NCBI RefSeq assembly: GCF_007670255.1
Contig: NZ_SZVS01000001.1
Location: 124,001-188,000, forward strand
DNA length: 64,000 nt
Direction: 5' to 3'
Origin: Paenarthrobacter nicotinovorans
GTDB lineage: Bacteria; Actinomycetota; Actinomycetes; Actinomycetales; Micrococcaceae
The notes below the pieces were generated by a model. The model saw only the letters and a program-made list of their open reading frames with translations. It ran no database searches and was not told where the DNA came from. Positions within the stretch are counted from its first letter, which is position 1. Each line of letters opens with the position of its first letter. Shown here one piece after another: positions 26,755 through 34,754 of the stretch. Position numbers and translations under genes: made by a program.

Positions 26755-27369
26755 ATGAATGGGACGACTGCACCCCTGATGGTGGATCTGATCATTTCGC
26801 TGGACGGCTATGCCTCAGCCGAAGGGTGGCCGGGCTGGTGGGGATTGGAGGGTCCGGAATACCTCGCGTGGCTGGCTGAAGAAGCCACGAAGGACGTCAC
26901 CCTGCTGATGGGGGCAAACACTTACAGGCTCATGTCCGGCATGTCAGGACAGGCGAGTGAGGAAGATTCCGGTTTCTCCAAGGAAGAAGGGGACTCTTTG
27001 GCAGGCCTGGCCGCGGTGCCCAAGATTATCTTCTCTTCGACGCTGCAAGAGCCCCTGGCATGGCCCAACTCCGAGTTGATTTCCGGGGATGCCGTCGAAG
27101 CCGTCAAGGAGCTGAAACAAACCCGCACCGGGACCCTGAGCACGCTGGGAAGCTTGAGTCTGAGCAGGTCTCTGCTGTCGGCAGGACTGGTGGACCGCTA
27201 CCGTCTGGTCATCTTCCCGGTCATCACGGGGAAAACCGGCAGCGAAAGGATCTATGACGGCTACCCGGATGTCGCCTTGGACATGGTGGACAGCCGTATC
27301 TTCGACAGCCGACTCCAACTGTTGGAGTACATTCCGCGGGTTATCGATGCCCCGTTAGGGCGGCCCTAG
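26755..27369 (+). CDS. Dihydrofolate reductase/RibD C-terminal family protein
   Basis: A 204-residue cytosolic protein of the DHFR-like RibD C-terminal family: VDLIISLDGYASAEGWPGWW near the N-terminus, LLMGANTYRLMSG near residue 52, PKIIFSSTLQEPLAWPN near residue 87 and LVDRYRLVIFPVITGKTGS near residue 150. These proteins are presumed NADPH-dependent reductases of unknown substrate in many actinobacteria. The ATG at 26755 has GGCGGAGG with good spacing. It overlaps the convergent small gene at its 3' end by 4 nt. Confidence 0.83.
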   Translation: MNGTTAPLMVDLIISLDGYASAEGWPGWWGLEGPEYLAWLAEEATKDVTLLMGANTYRLMSGMSGQASEEDSGFSKEEGDSLAGLAAVPKIIFSSTLQEPLAWPNSELISGDAVEAVKELKQTRTGTLSTLGSLSLSRSLLSAGLVDRYRLVIFPVITGKTGSERIYDGYPDVALDMVDSRIFDSRLQLLEYIPRVIDAPLGRP

Positions 27370-27806
27370 CTGGCAGTACGTGGCTTCCAGGTGTCCTGTG
27401 TGGTGAAGAATGGCGCCAGCGATTGCGCATAGTGGTCCATTGTTTCCGGGAAGGTCAACAGGCGTCGGCCCTCCAGGGGAGAGGCTCCTTGGTTCTCGAA
27501 ACCACCTGCCGCCGGAAGGCAAAGAAGCGGCTCTGCGGTTATCCCGCGCGAGGTCAGGACTGCAATTCCCCAGGGGTCCGTTGCATCGGCGACGGTGATC
27601 CCGGCGTTGTCGAAGGTGTCACGCAGAACATAGCGCGTGACGGTCCGCCAAGACTGAAGATACTGGGGCAACAGCTGCTCTACGAGGTCGTCGTCGTTTG
27701 CACTGTAGGCCTCGGCCAGAGCCGCCGACAGCGCGTCCCATTCTTCGGCATCCCGGACCATCAAGTGGGCGGCCCGGAGGTGGGCAAGGGTTTCATTCAA
27801 CATCAT
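27366..27806 (-). CDS. Hypothetical protein, 146 residues
   Basis: A cytosolic acidic protein with no recognised family. Codon use follows the high-GC third-position pattern of neighbours, which supports coding. Helical N-terminal half (LNETLAHLRAAHLMVRDAEE, then WDALSAALAEAYSANDDDL) is followed by a beta-rich half (GIAVLTSRGITAEPLLCLPA). Starts at ATG 27806 or 27803; the longer frame to 27872 adds a basic, poorly conserved-looking leader. It is convergent with the DHFR-like gene. Confidence 0.6.
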   Translation of the reverse strand: MMLNETLAHLRAAHLMVRDAEEWDALSAALAEAYSANDDDLVEQLLPQYLQSWRTVTRYVLRDTFDNAGITVADATDPWGIAVLTSRGITAEPLLCLPAAGGFENQGASPLEGRRLLTFPETMDHYAQSLAPFFTTQDTWKPRTAS

Positions 27807-27934
27807 GGCAGTCCCCAAACTTCCTCGTGCGATGCTTGCCCGACGTGGGCAGGCCCGCCCTCGGCGGGCCACGCATCAGTAGAACGGTTGGCGCGCCCTC
27901 ATGATTCCCTTCGGCGCAGGTTCGCTTGACCGTC

Positions 27935-27956
27935 TAGTAAATAAGGAAACTTACTA
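27935..27956. promoter_or_regulatory. Inverted repeat TAGTAA-N10-TTACTA containing TAAG-N4-CTTA
   Basis: Perfect 6-bp arms surround ATAAGGAAAC in the 202-bp gap before the PPOX stress gene. The inner TAAG-GAAA-CTTA (27942-27953) ends 55 nt before the ATG at 28009 and repeats the core of the palindrome at 4117-4128. It is the most AT-rich stretch in the local sequence and probably overlaps the promoter. Confidence 0.42.
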
Positions 27957-28008
27957 TTAGGCTGTCGGGGTGGGAACGTCCCAGCGTAGAAAGGAAGTGG
28001 TGCAGAAC

Positions 28009-28491
28009 ATGACTGAAGAGCAGGGCATCAGCAAGGTCACGGACATCATCAACGATTCCAAAATCGGGATGCTGACCACCATCAACGAAGAAGGGGCCTT
28101 GGTCAGCCGGCCGCTTGCCGTCCAGGAAGTTAAGGACGACGGCGACATGTGGTTCTTTACGGGACTGGGAACCTCCCAGGTTGCACACATCCGGCAGGAT
28201 CCCCGCATCAATGTCTCGTTTGGCAAGAACACGGAATGGGTTTCCGTTGCCGGCACAGCCGAAGTGGTGACAGACCGTGCGAAGATCCACGACATGTGGA
28301 ACCAGGTGGTGGAAGCCTGGTTCCCCGATGGTCCGGATACCCCGGAGGTTTGCCTGATCCACGTGGATTCCGACTCCGCTGAATATTGGACAAGCCCGGG
28401 CGGCACGGCAGCCACGGTGCTGCAATGGGTCAAATCCAAAGTCACCAACTCCCGGTTCAGTGTCGGCGAAAGCGGTACCGTGGAATTGTGA
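28009..28491 (+). CDS. Pyridoxamine 5'-phosphate oxidase-fold general-stress protein
   Basis: A 160-residue flavin/F420-type split-barrel protein: GISKVTDIINDSKIGMLTTI, EGALVSRPLAVQEVKDDGDM, WFFTGLGTSQVAHIRQDPRI and VNVSFGKN-like strand order match the GS26-type PPOX family. It probably binds FMN or a related cofactor; the substrate is unknown and such proteins are usually stress-induced. The ATG at 28009 is used; a GTG at 28000 is closer to AAGGAAG and may be the true start. The DksA-like gene follows by 6 nt, so the two form an operon. Confidence 0.82.
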   Translation: MTEEQGISKVTDIINDSKIGMLTTINEEGALVSRPLAVQEVKDDGDMWFFTGLGTSQVAHIRQDPRINVSFGKNTEWVSVAGTAEVVTDRAKIHDMWNQVVEAWFPDGPDTPEVCLIHVDSDSAEYWTSPGGTAATVLQWVKSKVTNSRFSVGESGTVEL

Positions 28492-28497
28492 GCTTCC

Positions 28498-28851
28498 ATG
28501 GTTGACACAGAGCGGTTCCGGGACCTCCTGGAGAAGGAGCGTGACCGGAGGCTGGTGCTGCTCTCGGCGCTTCGAAACGACATCACTTCGGTGAGCCAGG
28601 CACGGCTGGACTCCAATGTCGACGACGAGCACGATCCCGAGGGCAGCACCATAGCTTTTGAGCTTTCCCAGGCCTCCGCCCTTCTTGGCCAAAGCAGGGA
28701 AGGTCTCGAACAGATCGATGCCGCACTGGTCAGGATCGAAGCGGGCACCTATGGTCATTGCGAAATCTGTGGGATAGACATTCCGGAAGGCCGGCTGGAA
28801 GCCAGGCCCTGGACGCCGTACTGTGTGGTCCATGCCTCGGGGCGTCGGTAG
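28498..28851 (+). CDS. TraR/DksA-family zinc-finger protein
   Basis: A 117-residue protein with a helical coiled-coil-like N-terminal part (residues about 5-85) and a C-terminal DksA-type zinc finger. The finger reads C88-x2-C91 then C109-x2-H112: HCEICGIDIPEGRLEARPW then YCVVHA. Most relatives have four cysteines; here the last ligand is His, which can still bind zinc. DksA-like proteins act at the RNA polymerase secondary channel; in actinobacteria, where CarD and RbpA dominate, the role is unclear. It is co-transcribed with the stress protein upstream. Confidence 0.83.
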   Translation: MVDTERFRDLLEKERDRRLVLLSALRNDITSVSQARLDSNVDDEHDPEGSTIAFELSQASALLGQSREGLEQIDAALVRIEAGTYGHCEICGIDIPEGRLEARPWTPYCVVHASGRR

Positions 28852-28858
28852 CGTGCGT

Positions 28859-30118
28859 TCAGTTGTTTTGCCCGGCCTCGGCAGTGGTGGCGCGATCGGC
28901 CGCTGCGCCGTGTTTGCGGCTCGCCAACAGGAAGGGCACCGCGAGGAGCTCGACGACGCCGGCCATGGCGAGCGACGCCGGATAACCGTAGAGATCCGCG
29001 CCACGGCCCAGGAGCGGTTGAATCACCACCCCGCCGCTTGAACCCATCAACGAATCAAAGCTCAGCACAGTGGCCCGCTGCTTGGACGGGATCATGTCAT
29101 TCACATAGGCCTGCCTGACGGGCGTGACCGCGGACCCCACTACGCCCCACAGTGCCAACAGCAGCAGGGCTATCCAGAAACTATGGGTGAAACCGAGGAC
29201 AAGCAGGATCACTGACCCACCGACTCCGCCAAGAATCAGTACGGACGTGCGTTTGTGGAAAAGACTCCGGGCGTGCGGTGCCAGCCAACCGCCCAAAATT
29301 TGTGAACCGGCAACAATGGCTGCCGCCAGTCCGGCGATCGAATAGGCCTGCGGGTCGCCGAAGAGGTCCAGAAGGTAGGGCTGCAGGGCATAGAAGACAT
29401 AGATTCCGACGCCGGCGCTGAAGGGGGCGGCCAGCATCACGAACCGCACGGGCGGGTTTTTCAAGCCGCTCTCAATCGAAGCGGTGAGTACCGTGCGGGT
29501 CGCCCGCAGTGGATGCGTCGAGCGCTCTGGTGAGAAGCCGACGTCGTGCATGAGTCCGAAGGCGACGGCGAACATGGCCAGCAGCACCAGGACCCGCAGG
29601 AGGAAAGGCACGCCCAGGTTGGTGGCTTGGGCTATGACACCGCCGGCCACGGACCCCAGCAGCATGGCGACTCCCTGGACCATTTGTCCGCGGCCAAGAA
29701 CGGATTCGAGCCCGCCTTCGTAACCGGAGAACCGCAAGGCATCGACGAGCCACGCCTCCACCGCCCCGGAAAAGAACGTGAATCCAAGGCCAAGGAGAAC
29801 GGAGACCACCGCCCACATCCAGAACGGCGCCGACGTCTGCCACAACAGGTAGTACAGGTACGTCGATGCCGCGAGCGTCACTGTGCCCAGAAGGAAGGAA
29901 GCGCGCCGTCCCCAACCATCGGCCACCACGCCAGTAGGGATTTCGAAGAGGACCATGCCTGCGGTGAAGAAGGCGTTGGCGGCAAATGCCTCGAGGTTGC
30001 TCAGGCCCGCGTCCAAGAGAAACAAGGTGTTGATGCCCCAGATGAACGACGCCGCAACGGTATTGCCCAGCGTCAACGTCAGGTAGACGCGTTGGATCTT
30101 AAGGGCGGCCGGGTTCAT
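28859..30118 (-). CDS. MFS transporter, 12 transmembrane segments
   Basis: A 419-residue major-facilitator protein. FEIPTGVVADGWGRRASFLLG, near residue 65, is the loop 2-3 motif (G-x3-D-x-G-R-R). Hydrophobic segments fall into two six-helix halves joined by a cytosolic loop near residues 195-215. The second-half motif GGWLAPHARSLFHKR near residue 280 is also recognisable. Substrate unknown; drug efflux is plausible but not shown. Start at ATG 30118; a GTG 12 codons upstream is possible. It is convergent with the DksA-like gene, 7 nt apart. Confidence 0.85.
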   Translation of the reverse strand: MNPAALKIQRVYLTLTLGNTVAASFIWGINTLFLLDAGLSNLEAFAANAFFTAGMVLFEIPTGVVADGWGRRASFLLGTVTLAASTYLYYLLWQTSAPFWMWAVVSVLLGLGFTFFSGAVEAWLVDALRFSGYEGGLESVLGRGQMVQGVAMLLGSVAGGVIAQATNLGVPFLLRVLVLLAMFAVAFGLMHDVGFSPERSTHPLRATRTVLTASIESGLKNPPVRFVMLAAPFSAGVGIYVFYALQPYLLDLFGDPQAYSIAGLAAAIVAGSQILGGWLAPHARSLFHKRTSVLILGGVGGSVILLVLGFTHSFWIALLLLALWGVVGSAVTPVRQAYVNDMIPSKQRATVLSFDSLMGSSGGVVIQPLLGRGADLYGYPASLAMAGVVELLAVPFLLASRKHGAAADRATTAEAGQNN

Positions 30119-30205
30119 GGTGTCGCCGGTCCCGCGGGCGCGTGGAAGGACCACGTGCCCATTCTCGCGCCGATTGCCTGCCGCCGCCAGATCCGTGGCT
30201 GCAGT

Positions 30206-31402
30206 TTATGGTTCGTGGCTTGTCGGGATGTCCTGGGAGGCGGCCCACTCGCCGATATCCCTGCGTTCGATGGCGGCTGCCATCATTTCGGGAAACAGGT
30301 CCGGCGTGCAGGCGAAAGCCGGGACTCCGATACCGGCCAGCGCCGCGGCGTGTTGGGAGTCGAATGACGGGTGACCGCTGTCGCTCAAGGCCAGCAGGGC
30401 GATCATGGTGGTTCCACCGCCGACAATTGATGCCGCTCGACGCAGCATCTCCTCGGCAATGCCGCCTTCGTAAAGATCACTGATCAGCACGAGAATGGTT
30501 TCTGTGGGCTTCGTGATCTGCCCCTGACAGTACGCCAGGGCCCTGTTGATGTCCGTGCCGCCACCCAACTGCACGCCGAAAAGAACATCCACGGGATCGT
30601 CGAGATCGTCTGTCAGGTCAACAACCTCGGTATCGAAGACAACCAGCCGTGTGTTCACCGCGGGAAGCGAACTGAGCACCGCGCCGAAAACACTTGAATA
30701 CACCACCGATTCGGCCATGGAGCCGGATTGGTCGATGCAAAGGATGATCTCCCGCTGGATCTCAGTGCTGCGCCTGGCATGACCGAGCAGCCGTTCCGGC
30801 ACTACTGTCCGGTATTCGGCTTGGTAATGCTTGAGGTTGGCTGCGATGGTCCTGTTCCAGTCGATGTCCCGGTGCCGTGGCCTGCGGGTCCGGGCCGAGC
30901 GGTTCAACGCTCCCGAAACTGCTTGAACGGTCTTGGCGCGGAGCCGGTCCTCCAGTTCCTTGGTGACCTGGCGGACCACTGACCGCGCAGTTTCCTTTGA
31001 CGCTTCCGGGATGACCTTGCCAAGGCCTACCAAGGTACTGACAAGATTGATGTCCGGTTGCACGGTACGGAGCATTTCCGGTTCCAGGAGCAACTGCCGG
31101 AGTCCAAGACGGTCCATGGCGTCAGCCTGCATCACCTGGACTACCGAAGATGGGAAATAGCCACGGATATCCCCGAGCCAGCGGGCTACCCGCGGACTCG
31201 AAGATGCCATGCCGCCCCGTCGGCCGGAGCCATCGCCGTAGAGAGCCTCCAAGGCTTGGTCGCGTCGGGCGTCATCGTCCGATAACTGGACCTGTCCGCC
31301 GTCGTCCGTTGATATCCCGTCCGCGTCATCACCGCCCAGCACCAACCGCCACCGGCTCAGCCGATCACGGGACTCAACACTGTGGTCCGAAACTTCGTTC
31401 AC
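30206..31402 (-). CDS. VWA-domain protein of the MoxR cassette
   Basis: A 398-residue cytosolic protein, last gene of a five-gene overlapping cassette. The N-terminal 215 residues are helical and charged. The C-terminal von Willebrand factor A domain has a complete MIDAS metal site: LCIDQSGSMAES (Asp224, Ser226, Ser228), GGGTDIN (Thr283) and ISDLYEGG (Asp309). VWA proteins of this type pair with MoxR AAA+ ATPases, which they couple to a substrate (compare RavA/ViaA and NorQ/NorD). The GTG at 31402 overlaps the stop of the DUF5682 gene by 4 nt (GTGA). Confidence 0.9.
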   Translation of the reverse strand: MNEVSDHSVESRDRLSRWRLVLGGDDADGISTDDGGQVQLSDDDARRDQALEALYGDGSGRRGGMASSSPRVARWLGDIRGYFPSSVVQVMQADAMDRLGLRQLLLEPEMLRTVQPDINLVSTLVGLGKVIPEASKETARSVVRQVTKELEDRLRAKTVQAVSGALNRSARTRRPRHRDIDWNRTIAANLKHYQAEYRTVVPERLLGHARRSTEIQREIILCIDQSGSMAESVVYSSVFGAVLSSLPAVNTRLVVFDTEVVDLTDDLDDPVDVLFGVQLGGGTDINRALAYCQGQITKPTETILVLISDLYEGGIAEEMLRRAASIVGGGTTMIALLALSDSGHPSFDSQHAAALAGIGVPAFACTPDLFPEMMAAAIERRDIGEWAASQDIPTSHEP

Positions 31403-33645
31403 GCTACGGCCTCCCAACCCAGGATTCGCGCCATCGTCTCCAGTGCCGGCCGTGCCGCGGCCAAGTCCATGACGGCATCGCGGACGTTGTTCCCCGAGGA
31501 AGTACCGCGGCTTATTTGCTCGCCAATTTCCCGGCGTTCTGGACGGCTGAAAGCTGAAAATGTCCTGCGCAGCAGCGGCAGGACGTCCTCGAAGACGTCG
31601 TCACGGACTCCTTCCACCCATTGATCCACCAGCTTCAGGAGCTTCGGGTCGTGGATCAGCAACGTGGCGTCGCCGGACAGCAGCCCGTCCAGCCACGCGG
31701 CAGCCTCCGGTGCAGGCGTCGCGACGGACAGACGCCGGCTCAGGCCCGCCGCGACATCCTCCCCGCCCAGCAACCCGGCATCCATCAGCAGGCGGGTGGC
31801 GCGACCGGCTACGGAACCGTGGATTTTGTCCGAGTGCGCTACGGCGCCCAAGGCGGCATGCCAATCAACCATCGACAGTTCAGGTACCAGTGTCATGCCG
31901 TCCTGGGCCGAATCGATGGCTTTGCGCATTGTGGCAGCGGCGTCGTCGTCGAGCCCGGCGCATGCAGTGGGCAGTCCCACGCAGGCCCGTACCACGGTGG
32001 CCTCGAGGATCTTCCGGACATCCCTGATATCGACACCACGCACATTTCCGTATCTGCAGGTGCGGGCCAGGGGAGCGATGGTCTCCAGCAGGGGTGGGAC
32101 GTCCTGTTGGAGTGCCGTGCGGGCGGCCAAGGCGGTGACGACCCCGGCTATGCCATCGGGGAGATCGGCCAGGAGGCACGCTTCCAGCAAGGCACCCATT
32201 GCAGGCAGGCCTTCCGCGGCCTGGGCTTGTTCGGAGACGAAGGCTGCCGCGGCGGTGGCAACGGTGGTGCCGTATCTGCTCGCTTCAACCAGCGAAACGG
32301 CCAGCTCGGGCCTCCACTGCAATTTCCACGCCTCTTTGAAAGTACCTGTGGTCCTGCCAGTCTCCGTCGGCACGCCCCACGCCACTCCCACGAGCGCCAG
32401 GCGATGCAGCAGCACCGAACGGGCCAGTTGGTTCGGTTTGCGGAGGTCGAGGACCATGACCTCTTCCATTGCGCTTGGCTTCATGCGCAGCTTCCGCTGG
32501 TTGGCGGTGAGGTCGGCGAACAGAGGAAGCGTGGGAACGGAGTCAGGAACGCTTCCCAGCTCGGATCCAACGGTGAGGTCCCGATGGACCAGGGCCAAAG
32601 GAAGAGCAGAGCCGTCGCAGAGGACTGCCTGCGCGGCGTCGTCCAGTTCGGGGAGTCCTGCGCTCGGTCTGCCACGGACTGCCGCCAATGCTGTGGCCAT
32701 GCGGCTGGCCTCCACCACCGAGGCGGTGGAGGCATCCAGGTTTTGCTCCCGCAAGGCGTGGGCTACCCGGACGAGCCAGGTGGTGGCGACATCGCCGGCA
32801 GGATCCTTGGACATCCAATGGGAGAACAGGTGCTGGTACCACCCTGGTGCTGCAACACCTGCTCCGTATCCGCTGTCCAGGCTGAGCCGGTCCGAGGTCC
32901 ATGGAACCCATGTGACAGACACCTTGATTTTGGGGAGGCCGGACAGGACCTTGTTGTCTGCTGCGGAGGACGGAAAGTCCGCCGGTATCAGGGCTGGGGC
33001 ATGGTAGGCGCCGCAGATGACGGCGATCCGTTCATGGCCGTCCCGCATGGCGGCCCGCAGAATACGCCGCATGGCCGCTTCCCGACGGTTGTTTTCGACG
33101 ACGTCCGGATGGTCTTCCGGGCGCTCATCCCGTGCCCGGATCTCTTTGATCGCCTCGATGAGCGCCTCAAAGCGTTCGGCAGGGTCCGAACTGCGGTGCT
33201 CCACAGCGTCTTCCCACCAACGCTCCGCATCGCTGTAGCCGGCAGCGTTTGCCAGAATGCCGATGGCGTCGGGGCGGTACCCCTGCTCAGCCGCGCTGAA
33301 GGCTTCGGCTTCGGAAGCGACCCTCAAGGCCAGGGAATTCGCGGCAGGGAGGTCCAGCGCGCGGACAGACGTGCCTGTGGACAGGGCCCAACGGATGGCC
33401 ACCCATTCCGGCGAAAAAGCTGCCATGGGGTAAAACGAAGCCAACCGGGGCTCGTCCACCGCATAGATGAGCCCGGCAACAGGGGGAATCATGTCGGGGT
33501 TGTTGATAAGGGGAATGACTTGGTCGAGTTCCGGCGGCCCTTCCACCAGAACCAGGTCTGGACGCAGCGTTGCCAAAGCTTCGGACACCGAGTGGGCCGA
33601 ACCTGGTCCGTGGTGCCGGATACCCAGGATGTGGACCTCTGTCAT
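31399..33645 (-). CDS. DUF5682 protein of the MoxR cassette (possible TIKI/EreA-type hydrolase)
   Basis: A 748-residue cytosolic protein. The N-terminal third carries the features that I read as the catalytic core: VHILGIRHHGPGSAHSV (His11/His12), LVLVEGPPEL (Glu35) and VICGAYHAPAL (His215), with many arginines just before the last motif. This order of His, Glu and late GxxH recalls the erythromycin-esterase/TraB/TIKI superfamily; that link is inference. The rest (about 260-748) is alpha-helical, possibly repeat-like. The family name DUF5682 is from memory of the conserved start. ATG at 33645 overlaps the MoxR stop by 4 nt, and its own stop overlaps the VWA start by 4 nt. Confidence 0.85.
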   Translation of the reverse strand: MTEVHILGIRHHGPGSAHSVSEALATLRPDLVLVEGPPELDQVIPLINNPDMIPPVAGLIYAVDEPRLASFYPMAAFSPEWVAIRWALSTGTSVRALDLPAANSLALRVASEAEAFSAAEQGYRPDAIGILANAAGYSDAERWWEDAVEHRSSDPAERFEALIEAIKEIRARDERPEDHPDVVENNRREAAMRRILRAAMRDGHERIAVICGAYHAPALIPADFPSSAADNKVLSGLPKIKVSVTWVPWTSDRLSLDSGYGAGVAAPGWYQHLFSHWMSKDPAGDVATTWLVRVAHALREQNLDASTASVVEASRMATALAAVRGRPSAGLPELDDAAQAVLCDGSALPLALVHRDLTVGSELGSVPDSVPTLPLFADLTANQRKLRMKPSAMEEVMVLDLRKPNQLARSVLLHRLALVGVAWGVPTETGRTTGTFKEAWKLQWRPELAVSLVEASRYGTTVATAAAAFVSEQAQAAEGLPAMGALLEACLLADLPDGIAGVVTALAARTALQQDVPPLLETIAPLARTCRYGNVRGVDIRDVRKILEATVVRACVGLPTACAGLDDDAAATMRKAIDSAQDGMTLVPELSMVDWHAALGAVAHSDKIHGSVAGRATRLLMDAGLLGGEDVAAGLSRRLSVATPAPEAAAWLDGLLSGDATLLIHDPKLLKLVDQWVEGVRDDVFEDVLPLLRRTFSAFSRPERREIGEQISRGTSSGNNVRDAVMDLAAARPALETMARILGWEAVA

Positions 33646-34754
33646 GTCTGGCTGGCGGATTCGAGATCGCGGCAGGCCCGGTAGAGGTCCTTCCACTCGG
33701 GCCGGTTGCGGACGACGGTTTCCAGGTACTCCTGCCAGATCACACGGTCTTGGACGGGATCCTTGATGACGGCGCCCACAAGGCTTGCCGCCACGTCGTC
33801 AGCCCTGACCGTGCCGTCACCGAAGTGTGCCGCCAGGGAAAGCCCGTTGGTCATCACGGAGATCGCTTCGGCCGTGGACAGCGTGGCTGATGGCGACTTT
33901 ATGGTGGTCCGTTGGTCCTGTGTAACGCCGGCGCGCAGTTCCCGCATCACAGTGACAACCCGCCGGATCTCTGACAATGCAGCCAGATCCGCGGGCAGTT
34001 CCAGTGCCTCGCCCAGGCTGCGGACCCGTGTGGTGACGATTTCCACTTCCTGGTCGATGCTGTCCGGCAGCGGCAACACCACGGTATTGAACCGGCGTCG
34101 AAGTGCCGATGAGAGGTCGTTGACGCCTTTGTCCCGGTTATTCGCTGTGGCGATGACGTTGAAACCCTTCCGGGCCTGTACCTCCTCATTCAGTTCCGGG
34201 ATGGGCAGGGTCTTTTCGCTGAGGATGGTGATCAGGGAGTCCTGTACATCGGAGGGAATGCGCGTCAATTCCTCCACCCGCACCAGGCTTCCCGTCTCCA
34301 TGGCCCTCATGACCGGTCCCGCTACCATCGCGGCCCTGGATGGACCTTCGGCCAGCAAACGTGCATAGTTCCATCCATACCGCAGTGCTTCTTCCGGTGT
34401 TCCAGCGGTGCCCTGAACCACCAGCGTGGAGGAACCGGAGATGGCTGCCGCCAGATGCTCCCCGAGCCAGGTCTTGGCCGTTCCCGGAACGCCGAGCAGC
34501 AGGAGTGCCCGGTCGGTTGCCAGGGACGCCACGGCGACTTCCACGAGTCGCTCCGAACCGAGGTACTTCGGGGTGATCTGCGTCCCATTGGCCAGCGTTC
34601 CACCCAGGATGTACTTGGTGACAGCCCATGGCGAGAGCTGCCAGCTTGGCGGCCGGGGGCGGTCGTCAACAGCGGACAATGCGCTGAGTTCATCAGCGAA
34701 CGCGTTCTCCGCGTGGGCGCGAAGAACATCGGTTCCATTTTGTGGATCTGTCAT
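33642..34754 (-). CDS. MoxR-type AAA+ ATPase with altered Walker B
   Basis: A 370-residue AAA+ protein. Walker A is LLLLGVPGTAKTWLGE (Lys94). The place of the Walker B DE is occupied by Glu161-Glu162 in SLVRVEELTRIP, a conservative Asp-to-Glu change. Sensor 1 is ATANNRD (Asn205/206) and the arginine-finger region SSALRRRFNTVVLPLPD follows. Length and layout fit the MoxR family, whose members act as chaperones or metal-insertion motors with a VWA partner; that partner is two genes downstream. It overlaps both neighbours by 4 nt (ATGA at each end), so subunit stoichiometry is probably tightly set. Confidence 0.9.
   Translation of the reverse strand: MTDPQNGTDVLRAHAENAFADELSALSAVDDRPRPPSWQLSPWAVTKYILGGTLANGTQITPKYLGSERLVEVAVASLATDRALLLLGVPGTAKTWLGEHLAAAISGSSTLVVQGTAGTPEEALRYGWNYARLLAEGPSRAAMVAGPVMRAMETGSLVRVEELTRIPSDVQDSLITILSEKTLPIPELNEEVQARKGFNVIATANNRDKGVNDLSSALRRRFNTVVLPLPDSIDQEVEIVTTRVRSLGEALELPADLAALSEIRRVVTVMRELRAGVTQDQRTTIKSPSATLSTAEAISVMTNGLSLAAHFGDGTVRADDVAASLVGAVIKDPVQDRVIWQEYLETVVRNRPEWKDLYRACRDLESASQT

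Noticed and set aside
26199..26795. In-frame upstream extension of arfB giving a 338-residue protein
   Set aside because: The extra 200 residues are antisense to two plus-strand genes and unlike any release-factor family; ArfB proteins are about 140 residues.
31621..33684. 687-codon plus-strand ORF opposite the DUF5682 gene
   Set aside because: No motif and biased composition; the minus-strand frame has conserved motifs and 4-nt overlaps with neighbours.
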